From Cybelea sp963824595 (GTDB lineage: Bacteria > Vulcanimicrobiota > Vulcanimicrobiia > Vulcanimicrobiales > Vulcanimicrobiaceae), in contig CAWGPY010000003.1 in NCBI GenBank assembly GCA_963824595.1, positions 277,697 through 341,696 of the forward strand: 64,000 bases of DNA, written 5' to 3'. Made by a program: the position numbers and the translations under genes. Each line of letters starts with the position of its first letter. Within the stretch, counting starts at the first letter, position 1. The notes beneath the pieces were generated by a model. It was not told the DNA's origin and ran no database searches. It saw only the letters and a program-made list of their open reading frames with translations. This document shows, in pieces, positions 1-9,640 of this stretch.

Positions 1-3000
1 TCGCGAGCGGCCTAAGCATGCGCGAGCCGCCGTACAAGACGTTCCCCGGCGTGGCTCTGCCGCAGATGCCGCCGATCGCGAGCCGCGCGGTAACGATGGC
101 GCTGGCGGGCGGGGGCAGCGGCAACCGTATCGTGCTGGCGGGCAGCGTGGGTGCGAGCGGCGCGCGCATCGCCGGCGTCGGGCTCGACCGCCTCGACGCC
201 GCGTTCGCGGGAACGCTGGCGGACGTTGCGGTGAACCGCCTGCGAGCTCGCGGCCCGTGGGGTGCGTTCGATGGCCACGGCGGCTTCTCGGCGCAGCGCT
301 TCGTTGCGTACGGCTCGTACCGAGGAACGTTCGACGGGCTGCAGCCGCTGATCGGCAACGCGATCGCCGCGCACGGCGGCGTGGGCGGCACCGTCGGGAT
401 CGGCATCGATCCGCAGCGCATCGTCGTCCAGGGCTCCGACCTCGCGATGCGCGGCGCGACGCTGCACGGGGTGCCGATCGAGCGCGCGAGCCTCACGCTC
501 GCCATCGAGGGCAATCGTCTGCGCGTCTATTCGGCGAACGCGCGCGCCGCGGGCGGCGAGCTCGTCGCCGCGGGCACGCTGAACCTCGCGCCCAACGCCG
601 CCCGCGGCGACCGTCTGTCGCTCGTCGCCAACCGCCTGCGCGCGGCGCAGCTGCACGGCATCGGGCTCCCGATTTCGACGGGCACGCTCTCGGCCACCGG
701 CGACTTGCGTGCCGGCGCGCCGCTGCCGGCCTTCGACGGCGCCGTCGCGATCGACGGCGGACGCATCGCGAACTTTCCCATCACCGGCAACGGCGACGTG
801 AAGCTCGCGGGCGACGCGGTCGGTCTGCGGCGGGTCCTCGGCGCGCTCGGCGGCACCTATGCGAGCGTCGACGGCAGCATCGGCTCGCTGGCGTCGGGCG
901 CCCCCGCGTACGCGCTCGACGCCGGCGTCGCGGCCGCGCCCATCGCGTCCACGCTGCGTTCGTTCGGCCTCTCCAACTACACGACCGACGGAACGTTCAA
1001 CGCGCGGCTGCGCATCGCCGGACGCAGCGCGACGCCGAGCGTCAGCGGCCACGTCGGCGTGCCCGCGGGCGACGTCAACGGGCTGCCGTTCGTAGACGGC
1101 AGCATGCAGCTCGCGGCCGATACGACGGGCGTCTCGATCTCGCAGGGCGCGGTGCTCGTGGGAACGACGGCGACGAGGTTCAGCGCGGTCGCCCGGCCGG
1201 CCGAGAACGCGATCGACGTGGACGCGCCACGCGCCGATCTCTCCGACTTCAACAACTTCTTCGATACCGGCGACACGCTCGACGGAAACGGCCGCGTGCA
1301 GATCGCCGCCGCGTCACGCCGTGGGGGCGTCACGTCGAGCGGGAACATCGACGTGCGCGGGTTCCGCTATCGCAACCTGCCGGTGGGCGACACGAAAGCC
1401 GTGTGGTCGAGCTCGGGCAACGCGATCGGCGGAACGCTCGCGGTCGGCGGCGCCGAGGGAATGCTGCGGGCGCACGGCTCGATCGCTCTCGTTCCTGCGG
1501 CCGATTGGCAAACGATGCTGACGCGCTCGCGCTTCGACCTGACCGGGAGCGTGCAGAACCTCGATCTTGCGTTCTGGGTGCCGGCGCTGGGCATGCAGAG
1601 CTTGCCGATCACCGGCCGCGCGTTCGGCGACGCGACCGTACGCGGCCGGTTCCCGGCCATCGCCGTCGGCGGCACCGCGCGCATCGCGAACGGCACGATC
1701 GGCCCGCTGACGCTCGATACCGCAAACCTCGCGGTGCACACCGACCGGCGGCGGCTGGTCGTCGACAAGGCCGAGATGGCAACGCCGGAGCTTGCCGCGA
1801 CGGCGAGCGGAACGCTTGGCCTCGGTCCGGCGGAGCCGCTCGACGTCTCCGTGCACGCCGCCAGCGACAAACTCGCGCAGCTGGTCTACTCGATGTCGCG
1901 CGTGCGCGTGCCGGTGCGCGGGACGTTCGAATCGACGCTCCGCATCGGCGGCACCTATCGCGCGCCCACGTTTCTCGCCGGCTTCGACGCCAACGACGTG
2001 GTGGCGTACGGCATTCCGATCGCATCGCTCTTCGGCGAGGTGCGGCTGCAGCGCGGCGCGCTGGCGATCTCCAACGCCGGCGCTGCGTTCGCGCACGGCC
2101 AGGCGACGCTGGCCGGAGAACTGCCGCTGCAACTCGCGCCGCTTCGCTTCGCGGCGCCGGATCAGCCCATCAGCTTCGACGTCGACGTCGTGGGGCTCGA
2201 TCCGGCGATCTTCGACGAGACGCTGGGGCACAACACGAAGCTCGGCGGCCTCATCGACGGGCACATCGGGCTCTCCGGCACGATCGCGGCGCCGGAGATC
2301 GTGGGCCGCGTCTCGCTCGCGAACGGATCGTACGTCAGCGACCTCGAGCGCGCGCCGATCTCGCAGATCGCCGCGGCGCTCGCGTTCAATCACACGTCCG
2401 CCTCGATCGCGCGCGCATCCGCGCGGCTCGGCACCGGCTCGGTGGCGGGCTCGGGCAGCATCGAGTTCCCGCACGGGTTCGCCGGCGAGTCGTCGCTGAC
2501 GGCGCGGGCGATCGCGCGCGGAGCGCAGCTCGACTTGCCGGCATACGGCAGCGGCACGATCGACGCATCGCTCGCGCTCGCGAAGAAGCCGAAGGCCGAC
2601 GCGCTGCTCTCGGGCAGCGTGTCGCTGAGCAACGCCACGCTGCCGTTCGCCTCGTTCGTGCGCGCCGCGCAGCAATCGGGAAACGCCAATGCGCTGCCGT
2701 TGCCGGTCGCGTTCGACCTGAGCGCGACGGCGGGCAAGAACGTGCGCGTGCGCGGCAGCGGCTACGGCGCCGGCCTCGACATCGGCGTCGCCGGATCGGT
2801 GAAGCTCGGCGGCACGTTGGCCGCGCCCACCCTCGCGGGCACCGTCGCCTCGACGGGCGGCACCCTGACCTACTTCGACCGCGCCTTCCGCGTGCAGCAA
2901 GGCAACGTGAGCTTCACCCCCGGCGACGGAGTGATCCCGAACCTCCACGCGGTAGCGACGACCACCGTCGTGAATCCCGACCCCGACCGCGCGCGTAACC

Positions 3001-3653
3001 CCTACGGCAGCGCGGACATCACGATCCGCGTGGACGGGCCGATCGCCGGGCTCAAAGTCGACGTCACCTCGAATCCTCCGGGTTATACACAGGATCAGAT
3101 CCTGGGCTTGATCGCGCCGTTCGGCGGCTTCGTCAACGGCATCGCCTACAGCCCCCAGTCGGTGCTTGCGCGCCAGCAGCCCAACGGCATCACGCCGCTC
3201 GGCACCCTGTCGCCGATTCCCACCGTCGGCTTGCAGCAGCGCAGCACGATCACCGTGGGCCAGGAAGCCTTCAACTTGCTCAACGCGCAGTTCACCGCCG
3301 GCCTGCTGGCCCCGGTGGAGACCACGCTGGGTCAGAGCCTAGGCCTCTCCAGCGTCAACCTCACGCTCGGCTACTACGGGAACGTCGGATTCACGGCCAC
3401 CCGGCTGCTCGGCAAGGCCGTCAGCGCGGTCTACGCCGTGACCTTCGGGCTCCCCCAGATCCAATCGTTCGGTCTGCAGGTTGCGCCCAGCGCGGACACC
3501 TCGGCGACGCTGAACTTTTTCTTGCTCAGCGGGCCCACCAAGCTCTTGCAGCTGCCCAACACGCCGATTGGGTATAGTGCCAGTTACCTCACGACGCAGC
3601 CGCTCATCGGAAACAGCGGCTTCAGCCTTACCTTCCAGCGATATTTCTGGTGA
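1..3653 (+). CDS. TamB-like translocation/assembly protein (DUF490), 5' truncated by window
   Basis: The reading frame is open from the first bases of the window, and the first ATG (position 18) is not followed by a signal peptide, so the true start lies upstream. About 1,210 residues are visible, made of repetitive beta-rich Gly/Ala segments typical of the AsmA/TamB hydrophobic groove. The last 350 residues fit the TamB C-terminal domain, with a VTSNPPGYTQDQIL segment and a terminal aromatic residue. TamB-family proteins span the periplasm from the inner membrane and work with BamA-type barrels in outer-membrane protein or lipid transport. The bamA gene follows directly, which supports the assignment. 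The family is seen by overall character and C-terminal motif; the exact substrate is unknown. Confidence 0.85.
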   Translation, partial: ASGLSMREPPYKTFPGVALPQMPPIASRAVTMALAGGGSGNRIVLAGSVGASGARIAGVGLDRLDAAFAGTLADVAVNRLRARGPWGAFDGHGGFSAQRFVAYGSYRGTFDGLQPLIGNAIAAHGGVGGTVGIGIDPQRIVVQGSDLAMRGATLHGVPIERASLTLAIEGNRLRVYSANARAAGGELVAAGTLNLAPNAARGDRLSLVANRLRAAQLHGIGLPISTGTLSATGDLRAGAPLPAFDGAVAIDGGRIANFPITGNGDVKLAGDAVGLRRVLGALGGTYASVDGSIGSLASGAPAYALDAGVAAAPIASTLRSFGLSNYTTDGTFNARLRIAGRSATPSVSGHVGVPAGDVNGLPFVDGSMQLAADTTGVSISQGAVLVGTTATRFSAVARPAENAIDVDAPRADLSDFNNFFDTGDTLDGNGRVQIAAASRRGGVTSSGNIDVRGFRYRNLPVGDTKAVWSSSGNAIGGTLAVGGAEGMLRAHGSIALVPAADWQTMLTRSRFDLTGSVQNLDLAFWVPALGMQSLPITGRAFGDATVRGRFPAIAVGGTARIANGTIGPLTLDTANLAVHTDRRRLVVDKAEMATPELAATASGTLGLGPAEPLDVSVHAASDKLAQLVYSMSRVRVPVRGTFESTLRIGGTYRAPTFLAGFDANDVVAYGIPIASLFGEVRLQRGALAISNAGAAFAHGQATLAGELPLQLAPLRFAAPDQPISFDVDVVGLDPAIFDETLGHNTKLGGLIDGHIGLSGTIAAPEIVGRVSLANGSYVSDLERAPISQIAAALAFNHTSASIARASARLGTGSVAGSGSIEFPHGFAGESSLTARAIARGAQLDLPAYGSGTIDASLALAKKPKADALLSGSVSLSNATLPFASFVRAAQQSGNANALPLPVAFDLSATAGKNVRVRGSGYGAGLDIGVAGSVKLGGTLAAPTLAGTVASTGGTLTYFDRAFRVQQGNVSFTPGDGVIPNLHAVATTTVVNPDPDRARNPYGSADITIRVDGPIAGLKVDVTSNPPGYTQDQILGLIAPFGGFVNGIAYSPQSVLARQQPNGITPLGTLSPIPTVGLQQRSTITVGQEAFNLLNAQFTAGLLAPVETTLGQSLGLSSVNLTLGYYGNVGFTATRLLGKAVSAVYAVTFGLPQIQSFGLQVAPSADTSATLNFFLLSGPTKLLQLPNTPIGYSASYLTTQPLIGNSGFSLTFQRYFW

Positions 3654-3817
3654 GAGAATCTTTGATTAAACGCACGTTCAGGCTTCCGGCACGTGCCAGG
3701 ACACGGGGTAAGCAGGGCGGAACAGGGCGTGCCGGGTCGAGCGCGATGGGTTTGCAAGCGCCGGCCTTGCTGAGGGCGTCAGCACGGCTTGGTCAATTGA
3801 GGACGACTTTTTTTCAT

Positions 3818-6067
3818 ATGATTCATGATCCCGCGCGGCGAGCGGGCGCATTACGACGTTACCTGAGTCTGCTGCTCCCGATCCTCGCGATCGCGTTGAG
3901 CGTCGCTCCGGCATTCTCGGCTTCGTCGCCGAAAATCGTGTCCGTCGACGTCACCGGCAATCTGCACGTGCCGACGCAGACGATCATGTCGGTCATCGCG
4001 GCGCGGCCGGGACAGCCCTACAATCCCAAGGTCGTTCAGGAAGACCTCGCCCGCATCAACGCCCTCGGCTACTTCGCCGACATCGCTCCGCCGCTGGTAC
4101 GCGAGCGGCCCAACGGCATTGCGATCACCTATCGCGTGGTCGAGAACCCCGTCCTCACCAAGATCCTCTTCACCGGCAACGCGAAGGTCCCGAGCGACAC
4201 GCTCCTGGCCCTGATGGACCTCTCGGTGGGGCAGGTCTTCAACACCAACACGTTCCGTCAGGACGTGCTCAAGATCAACAACTACTACGAGCGCATCGGC
4301 TACGGCGGCCAGGTGCCCACGCACGTCAAGGACATCAACCTCGACGCGAAGACCGGCTCGCTGACGCTCGTCATCCAAGAAGGGCTCGTCGTCAAGAACA
4401 TCGTCATCGGCGGCGACCCGCTGCTGCCGCCGGCCTACCTCTTGACGGTGCTGACGCTCAAGCCCGGCAGCATCTACTCCGACGCCGTTCGCGACGCCGA
4501 CTACAAGGCGCTGCAGAAGATCTACGAAGACCACTTCCATCTCGAGCTCGGCAACTTCGAAGGCGGCATCGTTCCGTCGTCCATCGATCTCAAGGCCGGC
4601 ACCGCCGACGTCAAATACAACATTTACGTGGCGCGCATCGCGGTGGTCGAGATCACCGGCAACACGCGCACGCGAGACCAGGTGGTCCGTCGCGAGCTGC
4701 GCGAGCGTCCCGGCATGGTGCTCAACACCGACGCGATCAAGCGCGATTACCAGCGCCTCAACGCGCTCAACTTTTTCTCGAAGGTCGAGCCCGACGTGAA
4801 ACCCGGACCCGACCCGAAGAAGCCGCAGGACGTCACGCTCGTCTGGCACGTCACCGAGCAGCGCACCGCGTCGGCTTCGGTCGGCTTCGGTTACTCGGGC
4901 GGCCTCACGGGCCTCGGACTCTACGCCACGCTCGGCTTCTCCGACAACAATTTGCACGGCACGGGCAACTCGGCCGGCATCCAGTTCGAAGAGGGCGCGC
5001 GCACCGGCGTCGCCCAGCTGAGCCTGTCGATTCCGTACCTCTCGAACACGCCGAAGGGCATGAAGTACAGCGCGGGCGGCTCGATCTTCACGAACCACTC
5101 GACCTACTACTATCCGGTCTACAGCATCCTCGGCACGTCCGTGGTCAGCAACCCGAACATTCCGATTCCGGTCACGCTCTATCCCAGCACGAACGCGCAG
5201 CAGCTCTCCAACGTCGTCGCGACCAACACGTCGAGTACCACGGGTGCGTCCGGCAACGTGGGACGCCGCCTCAGCGACTACACGATCCTGTCGCTCGCCG
5301 TCACCGGCGAGAAGATCAAATACGACACCACGGTGCCGTCGCCGTACTACTTCCAAGGCAACCAGCCCAACCTCGTCGTCGGTCCGACGCCGAACCCGAT
5401 CGGCGGGTCGACGGCGGGCTACGGCGGCTCGTTCGGCATCGCGGCGTCGTCCATCGCCAACGTCAACACCGGATCGCCGTATAACCTCGCGACCTACGGG
5501 CTGAGCTTGCAGACGATCACGCTCGACGACCCGTTCAACCCGCGCAGCGGCCTCAAGGGGCTGTTGAGCACTACGGTCTCGGCGCCGGCGCTCGGCTCGA
5601 ACTTCACGTTCACCCAGAGCACCCTCGACGTCGCGAAGTTCTTCCCCATCCTCAAGGACGCTACGATCGGCGTGCACGGCGCCGCCTATAACTCGACCGG
5701 CGTGATCCCGCCGAGCTCGCTCTACACGTTCTCCGACCAGCAGATGCGCGGCTACAACCAGGTGTTCTACGCCACCAACGCCTTCCTCGGGCAGGTCGAG
5801 CTGCGGCAGCCGATCGCGCTCGACCGCCGGATCACGCTGGCCGTCTTCGTGGACGAGCTCGACTATCACATACGCGGCGCGTATCCGCTGCTCAACCCGT
5901 ACACGAACCGCGTCGTGGGATATCCCGCCGACTGGGCGCTCTACGGGGACGCCGGCTTCGGCGTGCGGTTCGACGTGCCCCAGCTCGGTCTGCGAACGGT
6001 CCGCATCGACTTCGCCAAAGGCGTGAACGGCACGCACACGAGCTTCGGAATCGGTCAAAGCTTCTGA
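3818..6067 (+). CDS. bamA: Outer membrane protein assembly factor BamA
   Basis: This is the outer-membrane insertase for beta-barrel proteins. From ATG 3818 the product is 749 residues with an N-terminal signal peptide (hydrophobic LSLLLPILAIALSV, cut near AFSA). I count four POTRA-like repeats (starting near KIVSVDV, VLTKILF, LVVKNIV and RIAVVEI), then a 16-strand-type Omp85 barrel ending in Phe. Proteobacterial BamA usually has five POTRAs. ATG 3818 was chosen because it opens the signal peptide and has GAGGA upstream. The frame is, however, open back to a GTG at 3650 that overlaps the TamB stop as GTGA, giving a 56-residue extension that would bury the signal peptide. It lies between TamB and Skp-like genes, as expected for a BAM locus. 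Confidence 0.95.
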   Translation: MIHDPARRAGALRRYLSLLLPILAIALSVAPAFSASSPKIVSVDVTGNLHVPTQTIMSVIAARPGQPYNPKVVQEDLARINALGYFADIAPPLVRERPNGIAITYRVVENPVLTKILFTGNAKVPSDTLLALMDLSVGQVFNTNTFRQDVLKINNYYERIGYGGQVPTHVKDINLDAKTGSLTLVIQEGLVVKNIVIGGDPLLPPAYLLTVLTLKPGSIYSDAVRDADYKALQKIYEDHFHLELGNFEGGIVPSSIDLKAGTADVKYNIYVARIAVVEITGNTRTRDQVVRRELRERPGMVLNTDAIKRDYQRLNALNFFSKVEPDVKPGPDPKKPQDVTLVWHVTEQRTASASVGFGYSGGLTGLGLYATLGFSDNNLHGTGNSAGIQFEEGARTGVAQLSLSIPYLSNTPKGMKYSAGGSIFTNHSTYYYPVYSILGTSVVSNPNIPIPVTLYPSTNAQQLSNVVATNTSSTTGASGNVGRRLSDYTILSLAVTGEKIKYDTTVPSPYYFQGNQPNLVVGPTPNPIGGSTAGYGGSFGIAASSIANVNTGSPYNLATYGLSLQTITLDDPFNPRSGLKGLLSTTVSAPALGSNFTFTQSTLDVAKFFPILKDATIGVHGAAYNSTGVIPPSSLYTFSDQQMRGYNQVFYATNAFLGQVELRQPIALDRRITLAVFVDELDYHIRGAYPLLNPYTNRVVGYPADWALYGDAGFGVRFDVPQLGLRTVRIDFAKGVNGTHTSFGIGQSF

Positions 6068-6104
6068 GGACGATCCGATCCCGGAGTCGAAGAAGCCCGG
6101 CGAT

Positions 6105-6908
6105 ATGAAGCTCCGTTCAGCCTTAGTTTTTGCCGCGGCCCTGTCGGCCGCCACCTGGATCAGCCCCGGCGCGATCGCCGCCGACCTGACCGACGTCGGC
6201 TACGTGGATCAGGCCGACGTCGCGAACCTGCCCGTGTTCGTCAACGCGAACCGGCAGCTGGCGGGGTTCAAATCTCAGCTCGACGGGCAGTACAACGCGC
6301 AGCTCAAGCACGCGCGCAGCGACGCCGACCGTCAGCAGATCGCGCTGTCGTTCCAGCAGAAGCTCAACGACAAGCAGCGCGAGATCGTCGGGCCGCTGCT
6401 GCAGCGCGCTCAGATGGCGATCGCTGCGGTCGCCGCGTCGCGCGGCCTCTCGGTCATCGTCGACAAGCGCGTCGTCATCTTCGGCGGCCAGGACATCACC
6501 AAGGACGTCGAGGCGGTGTTCGGCAGCTCGCAGGCCATCGCGCCGCCGTCCGCCACGCCGCCGCCGTCGGAAATCGGCTACGTGGATCAAACGGTGCTCG
6601 ACGGCGTCCCCAAGGTGCAGAGCGCCAACAGCTCGATGAATCAGTTCGAGACCACGCAGCGCCAGATCTTCTCCGCGAAGCTCGCGCAGGCGAAGAACAG
6701 CGGCGACAAGGCGCAGATCCTGCAGCAGTTCAACAAGATGGTCAGCGACAAGCAGGATCAGCTGCTCAAGCCGCTGGTGGATCAGACGCGCGCCGCGACG
6801 ACCGACGTCGCACGCAAGAAGAACCTGCTGCTGGTCATCGACAAAGCCGACGTGATCTACGGAGGCACGGACATCACGACGGATGTCCAAAATGCGCTCA
6901 CCAAGTAG
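6105..6908 (+). CDS. Tandem-duplicated OmpH/Skp-like periplasmic protein
   Basis: A 267-residue protein with a signal peptide (AFAALSAATW-type core, cut near AIAAD). Two copies of an OmpH/Skp-like unit follow, at about residues 30-140 and 155-265. Each opens with a GYVDQ motif, has a Gln/Lys-rich helical hairpin in the middle and closes with a VIDK..V.(F/Y)GG.DIT strand. Skp chaperones normally carry one such unit and trimerise around unfolded outer-membrane proteins. The gene lies 37 bases after bamA and overlaps the next OmpH-like gene, which supports a periplasmic chaperone role. Whether the tandem form replaces a trimeric subunit arrangement is inference. Confidence 0.8.
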   Translation: MKLRSALVFAAALSAATWISPGAIAADLTDVGYVDQADVANLPVFVNANRQLAGFKSQLDGQYNAQLKHARSDADRQQIALSFQQKLNDKQREIVGPLLQRAQMAIAAVAASRGLSVIVDKRVVIFGGQDITKDVEAVFGSSQAIAPPSATPPPSEIGYVDQTVLDGVPKVQSANSSMNQFETTQRQIFSAKLAQAKNSGDKAQILQQFNKMVSDKQDQLLKPLVDQTRAATTDVARKKNLLLVIDKADVIYGGTDITTDVQNALTK

Positions 6909-8199
6909 CGCCGGCCGGCGCCCGAGCGCGCGTCTGCTGGTTCTCGGCGCCGCCGCAGCGATCGCGGCCGCCGGCTGCGGCCCCAACGTCCACTCCTCGT
7001 CGGTTCGCGGCACCGGATACGTTCGGATGGACGAGGCCGTGAAGAAGCATCCGCTCTATCCGCAGCTCACGCAGCTCGACGACGCGATCGCCGTGATCAA
7101 CATGCAGTTCGCCGGCCCGCGAGTGCCGCTGAGCGCAAAGCAGATCGTGGCCCAGACCGCGGTGCTCAATCGCGAGCTGCGCGCCGCGCAGGATCGCGCG
7201 AACAAGATCCTCGCGCAGAAGCAGCGCGACTACGCGCAGCGCGAGCAGCAGGCCGTGACCGCCGCGCTTGCGGCCGCGGGCATCAAGGGCGCCGGCGCGC
7301 TGGCCGCCCAGCAGATGAGCGGGGCGTCGTCCGCGCAGGCGGCGCAGGCCGCGCAAGCCGCCAACTCCGACCTGATGGCGTACCAGCAGAGCGTCATCGC
7401 CCAAGACAGCGCGGCCAGCTCGTCGGTGCAGCGCCAGCTGCAGACGCAAGCCGATCAAAAGTATCGCGCCAAGGCCGAGCAGCTGCAGCAGAACGAGACC
7501 GACTTGGCGCTGCGCCTGACGCAACAAGACTCGGGCGCCCGCCTCGCGGTCAAGATGAAGCTCAACAACCTCGCCTTGGACCCCGACGCGCGCAAGCAGG
7601 CGCAGTCGCAGCTCGCCTCCCTCGCCGCGAAAGAACAGGCGCAGATCGACGCGCAGCGTTCGGCCGACGCCGCGACGCTGCGGGCCTATCGCGCGCAGCT
7701 GGAACGCGAGACCGGCGACTCGATTCGCTCGCAGGTCGGCGCGATCAACGCGCAGACCCGGGTCAAGCTCGAGGAGCGGCGCAACGAGGTGGGGTCGCAG
7801 CTGCGCAGCCTCGGTCCGCCGTCGCTGCCGGCGAACCTGCCGCCCGGCGTGCAGGGCAAGATTACCCAGATCCATCACCAGTTCGTCTCGCAGTTCCAAG
7901 CCGACGCTGCCAAGACGGTGCAGCAATACAACGACACGAAGTCGGATCTCGACCGCCAGTACGCCGCCCTCCACGGGGCCGACGTCGGCGCCACCGGCGC
8001 GGCGGGCAAAGAGCTGGCGTCGCTCCAGAAACGGCGCGGCGATCTCTACAAGCAGATCGTCACGCAAATCGAGAACGACGCCGGCCGGATCGCCAAGGAG
8101 CAAGGGTTTAGCGTGGTATTCATCAACATATGGGCTGCCGCGGGCGGCTACGATCTCACAAACCAAGTCATCAAAGACGTCGAAAGCCAACACGAGTGA
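6883..8199 (+). CDS. Long OmpH/Skp-like lipoprotein with extended coiled coil
   Basis: The 438-residue product has a lipoprotein signal with lipobox AAAGC near residue 33, so it should be lipid-anchored. A GYVRMDEAV start resembles OmpH units, and the end (QGFSVVFINIWAAAGGYDLT) resembles their closing strand. Between them lie roughly 330 residues of Ala/Gln/Lys-rich helix, far longer than the tentacles of normal Skp. The start at 6883 overlaps the previous gene by 26 bases; ATG 6892 is equally possible, and GGAGG at 6861-6865 is rather distant from both. The gene ends in a GTGA overlap with the next one. A membrane-tethered, elongated chaperone is the likely role (inference). Confidence 0.7.
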   Translation: MSKMRSPSSAGRRPSARLLVLGAAAAIAAAGCGPNVHSSSVRGTGYVRMDEAVKKHPLYPQLTQLDDAIAVINMQFAGPRVPLSAKQIVAQTAVLNRELRAAQDRANKILAQKQRDYAQREQQAVTAALAAAGIKGAGALAAQQMSGASSAQAAQAAQAANSDLMAYQQSVIAQDSAASSSVQRQLQTQADQKYRAKAEQLQQNETDLALRLTQQDSGARLAVKMKLNNLALDPDARKQAQSQLASLAAKEQAQIDAQRSADAATLRAYRAQLERETGDSIRSQVGAINAQTRVKLEERRNEVGSQLRSLGPPSLPANLPPGVQGKITQIHHQFVSQFQADAAKTVQQYNDTKSDLDRQYAALHGADVGATGAAGKELASLQKRRGDLYKQIVTQIENDAGRIAKEQGFSVVFINIWAAAGGYDLTNQVIKDVESQHE

Positions 8200-8603
8200 A
8201 ACGATTTATACAACTGACGCTTCTCATCTGCGCGGCCGTTTTGGGCGGCTGCGCGACGCAAAGCCCCATCGGCCTGGTGGACGTGCAGCGCATCGTCAAC
8301 AATTGGCCCGAGTACCAGGGATATCAGAATCAGCTGATGAGCGAAGAGCGCACGATCGAGGGACGCCGGGAGAGCATGTCGCGTAAACAAGGCGAGGCGC
8401 TCGTGTTGCAGCGCAAATACGCGAAGATCACCGATCGGCTGTCGCAGCAGATCCGCGACGCCGCCGGGAAGATCGCCACGCAGCGGCAGCTCAAGCTCGT
8501 CTTCACCCGCGAAGGCATCGGCTACGGCGGCGTCGACATCACGGCCGACATCGAGAAGGCGCTGAACATCACGGAGAAGGCGACGCCCACACCGGGCACG
8601 TAG
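8196..8603 (+). CDS. Small OmpH/Skp-like lipoprotein
   Basis: GTG 8196 overlaps the previous stop as GTGA and opens a 135-residue protein with a clear lipoprotein signal (LLICAAVLGGCAT, Cys near residue 19). The mature part starts with IGLVDVQRIV, has a central helical hairpin, and closes with LVFTREGIGYGGVDITADIE, the same ending motif as the two upstream proteins. It is therefore the third member of a Skp/OmpH-like set. An earlier ATG at 8130 in the same frame would place 22 basic residues before the signal peptide and was rejected. The gene lies 11 bases before lpxD, as skp-lpxD are linked in many diderms. Confidence 0.75.
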   Translation: MKRFIQLTLLICAAVLGGCATQSPIGLVDVQRIVNNWPEYQGYQNQLMSEERTIEGRRESMSRKQGEALVLQRKYAKITDRLSQQIRDAAGKIATQRQLKLVFTREGIGYGGVDITADIEKALNITEKATPTPGT

Positions 8604-8614
8604 GCGAGAAGTCC

Positions 8615-9634
8615 ATGCTGGGCACGCTGCAGGAGCTGGCCTCGCGCGTGGGCGGCCGCGTCGTCGGCGACGGCGGCGTTGCGATCGTGCGGGTCGCCAC
8701 TATCGAAGAAGCCGGCGGCGACGCGCTGACCTTCGCCACCACGCCGGCCTATCTCACGGCGGCGCTCGCGAGCGGCGCCGGCGCCGTGCTGGTCGAGGCG
8801 CCGCTCGCGCCCGGCGCGGCCGGCAAACCGCTGCTCGTCGTCGAGAACGCCCGCCACGCCTTGGCGCAGCTGCTAGCGGAGATGAAGCCGGGCCGTCCCC
8901 AGGGGCCGTTTCGGCATCCCACGGCGACCGTCGAGCCCGACGCCGCGCTGGCCGCCGACGTCTACGTCGGCGCGCGGGCGTACGTGGGCAATCGAACGAC
9001 GATCGGACGCGGGGGCGTGGTGAGCGCGGGCGCGTACGTCGGCGACGAGGTGATCGTCGGCGAATCGGTGTGGATCCATCCCCACGCGATCGTCATGTCC
9101 GGCACGCGCATCGGCGACCGCGTCGTGCTGCACTCGGGATGCGTGATCGGCAGCGACGGCTTCGGCTGGGCGTTTCTCGACGGCCGCACGGAGCGAATTC
9201 CGCAAGTCGGCAACGTGGTGCTCGACGACGACGTGGAGATCGGCGCGAATACGTGCGTGGACCGGGCGCAGACCGGCAGCACGCGGATCGGCGCCGGCAC
9301 GAAGGTCGACAACCTCGTGCAGATCGGGCACAACTGCCGAATCGGCAAGGATTGCGTCATCGCCGCGCTTACCGGCCTCGCGGGCTCGACGATCCTCGGC
9401 GACAACGTCAAGGTGGCGGGGCAGGTCGGCTTCAAGGGGCACGTGACCGTCGGCTCGGGCGTGACGATCGCGGGCCAATCCGGGGTGTGGCGCGACGTCG
9501 CCGACGGAATGACCGTCTCGGGCAACCCGGCGCACGATCATCGCGAGGAGCTTCGGCAAGAGGTCATGATTCGCAAGCTGCCAAAGCTGTTCGATCGTGT
9601 CGAGGCTCTTGAGCGTTCGCGCGCGGACGAGTAA
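8615..9634 (+). CDS. lpxD: UDP-3-O-(3-hydroxyacyl)glucosamine N-acyltransferase LpxD
   Basis: LpxD adds the second acyl chain to UDP-3-O-acyl-glucosamine in lipid A synthesis, using acyl-ACP, in the cytoplasm. The 339-residue product has the N-terminal uridine-binding domain (about 1-100), then a left-handed beta-helix of hexapeptide repeats, and the signature NLVQIGHNCRIG that contains the catalytic His (about residue 238). The length matches the family. It lies between the Skp-like genes and lpxC, the classical order for this pathway. Confidence 0.97.
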   Translation: MLGTLQELASRVGGRVVGDGGVAIVRVATIEEAGGDALTFATTPAYLTAALASGAGAVLVEAPLAPGAAGKPLLVVENARHALAQLLAEMKPGRPQGPFRHPTATVEPDAALAADVYVGARAYVGNRTTIGRGGVVSAGAYVGDEVIVGESVWIHPHAIVMSGTRIGDRVVLHSGCVIGSDGFGWAFLDGRTERIPQVGNVVLDDDVEIGANTCVDRAQTGSTRIGAGTKVDNLVQIGHNCRIGKDCVIAALTGLAGSTILGDNVKVAGQVGFKGHVTVGSGVTIAGQSGVWRDVADGMTVSGNPAHDHREELRQEVMIRKLPKLFDRVEALERSRADE

Positions 9635-9640
9635 CGCCGC

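Noticed and set aside
12..3000. Very long antisense open frames opposite TamB and many other genes
   Set aside because: They are Arg/Ala-rich frames expected from high-GC coding DNA and have no domains or plausible starts.
18..3653. ATG 18 as the true start of the TamB gene
   Set aside because: The frame is open to the window edge and there is no signal anchor after this ATG, so the gene is cut by the window.
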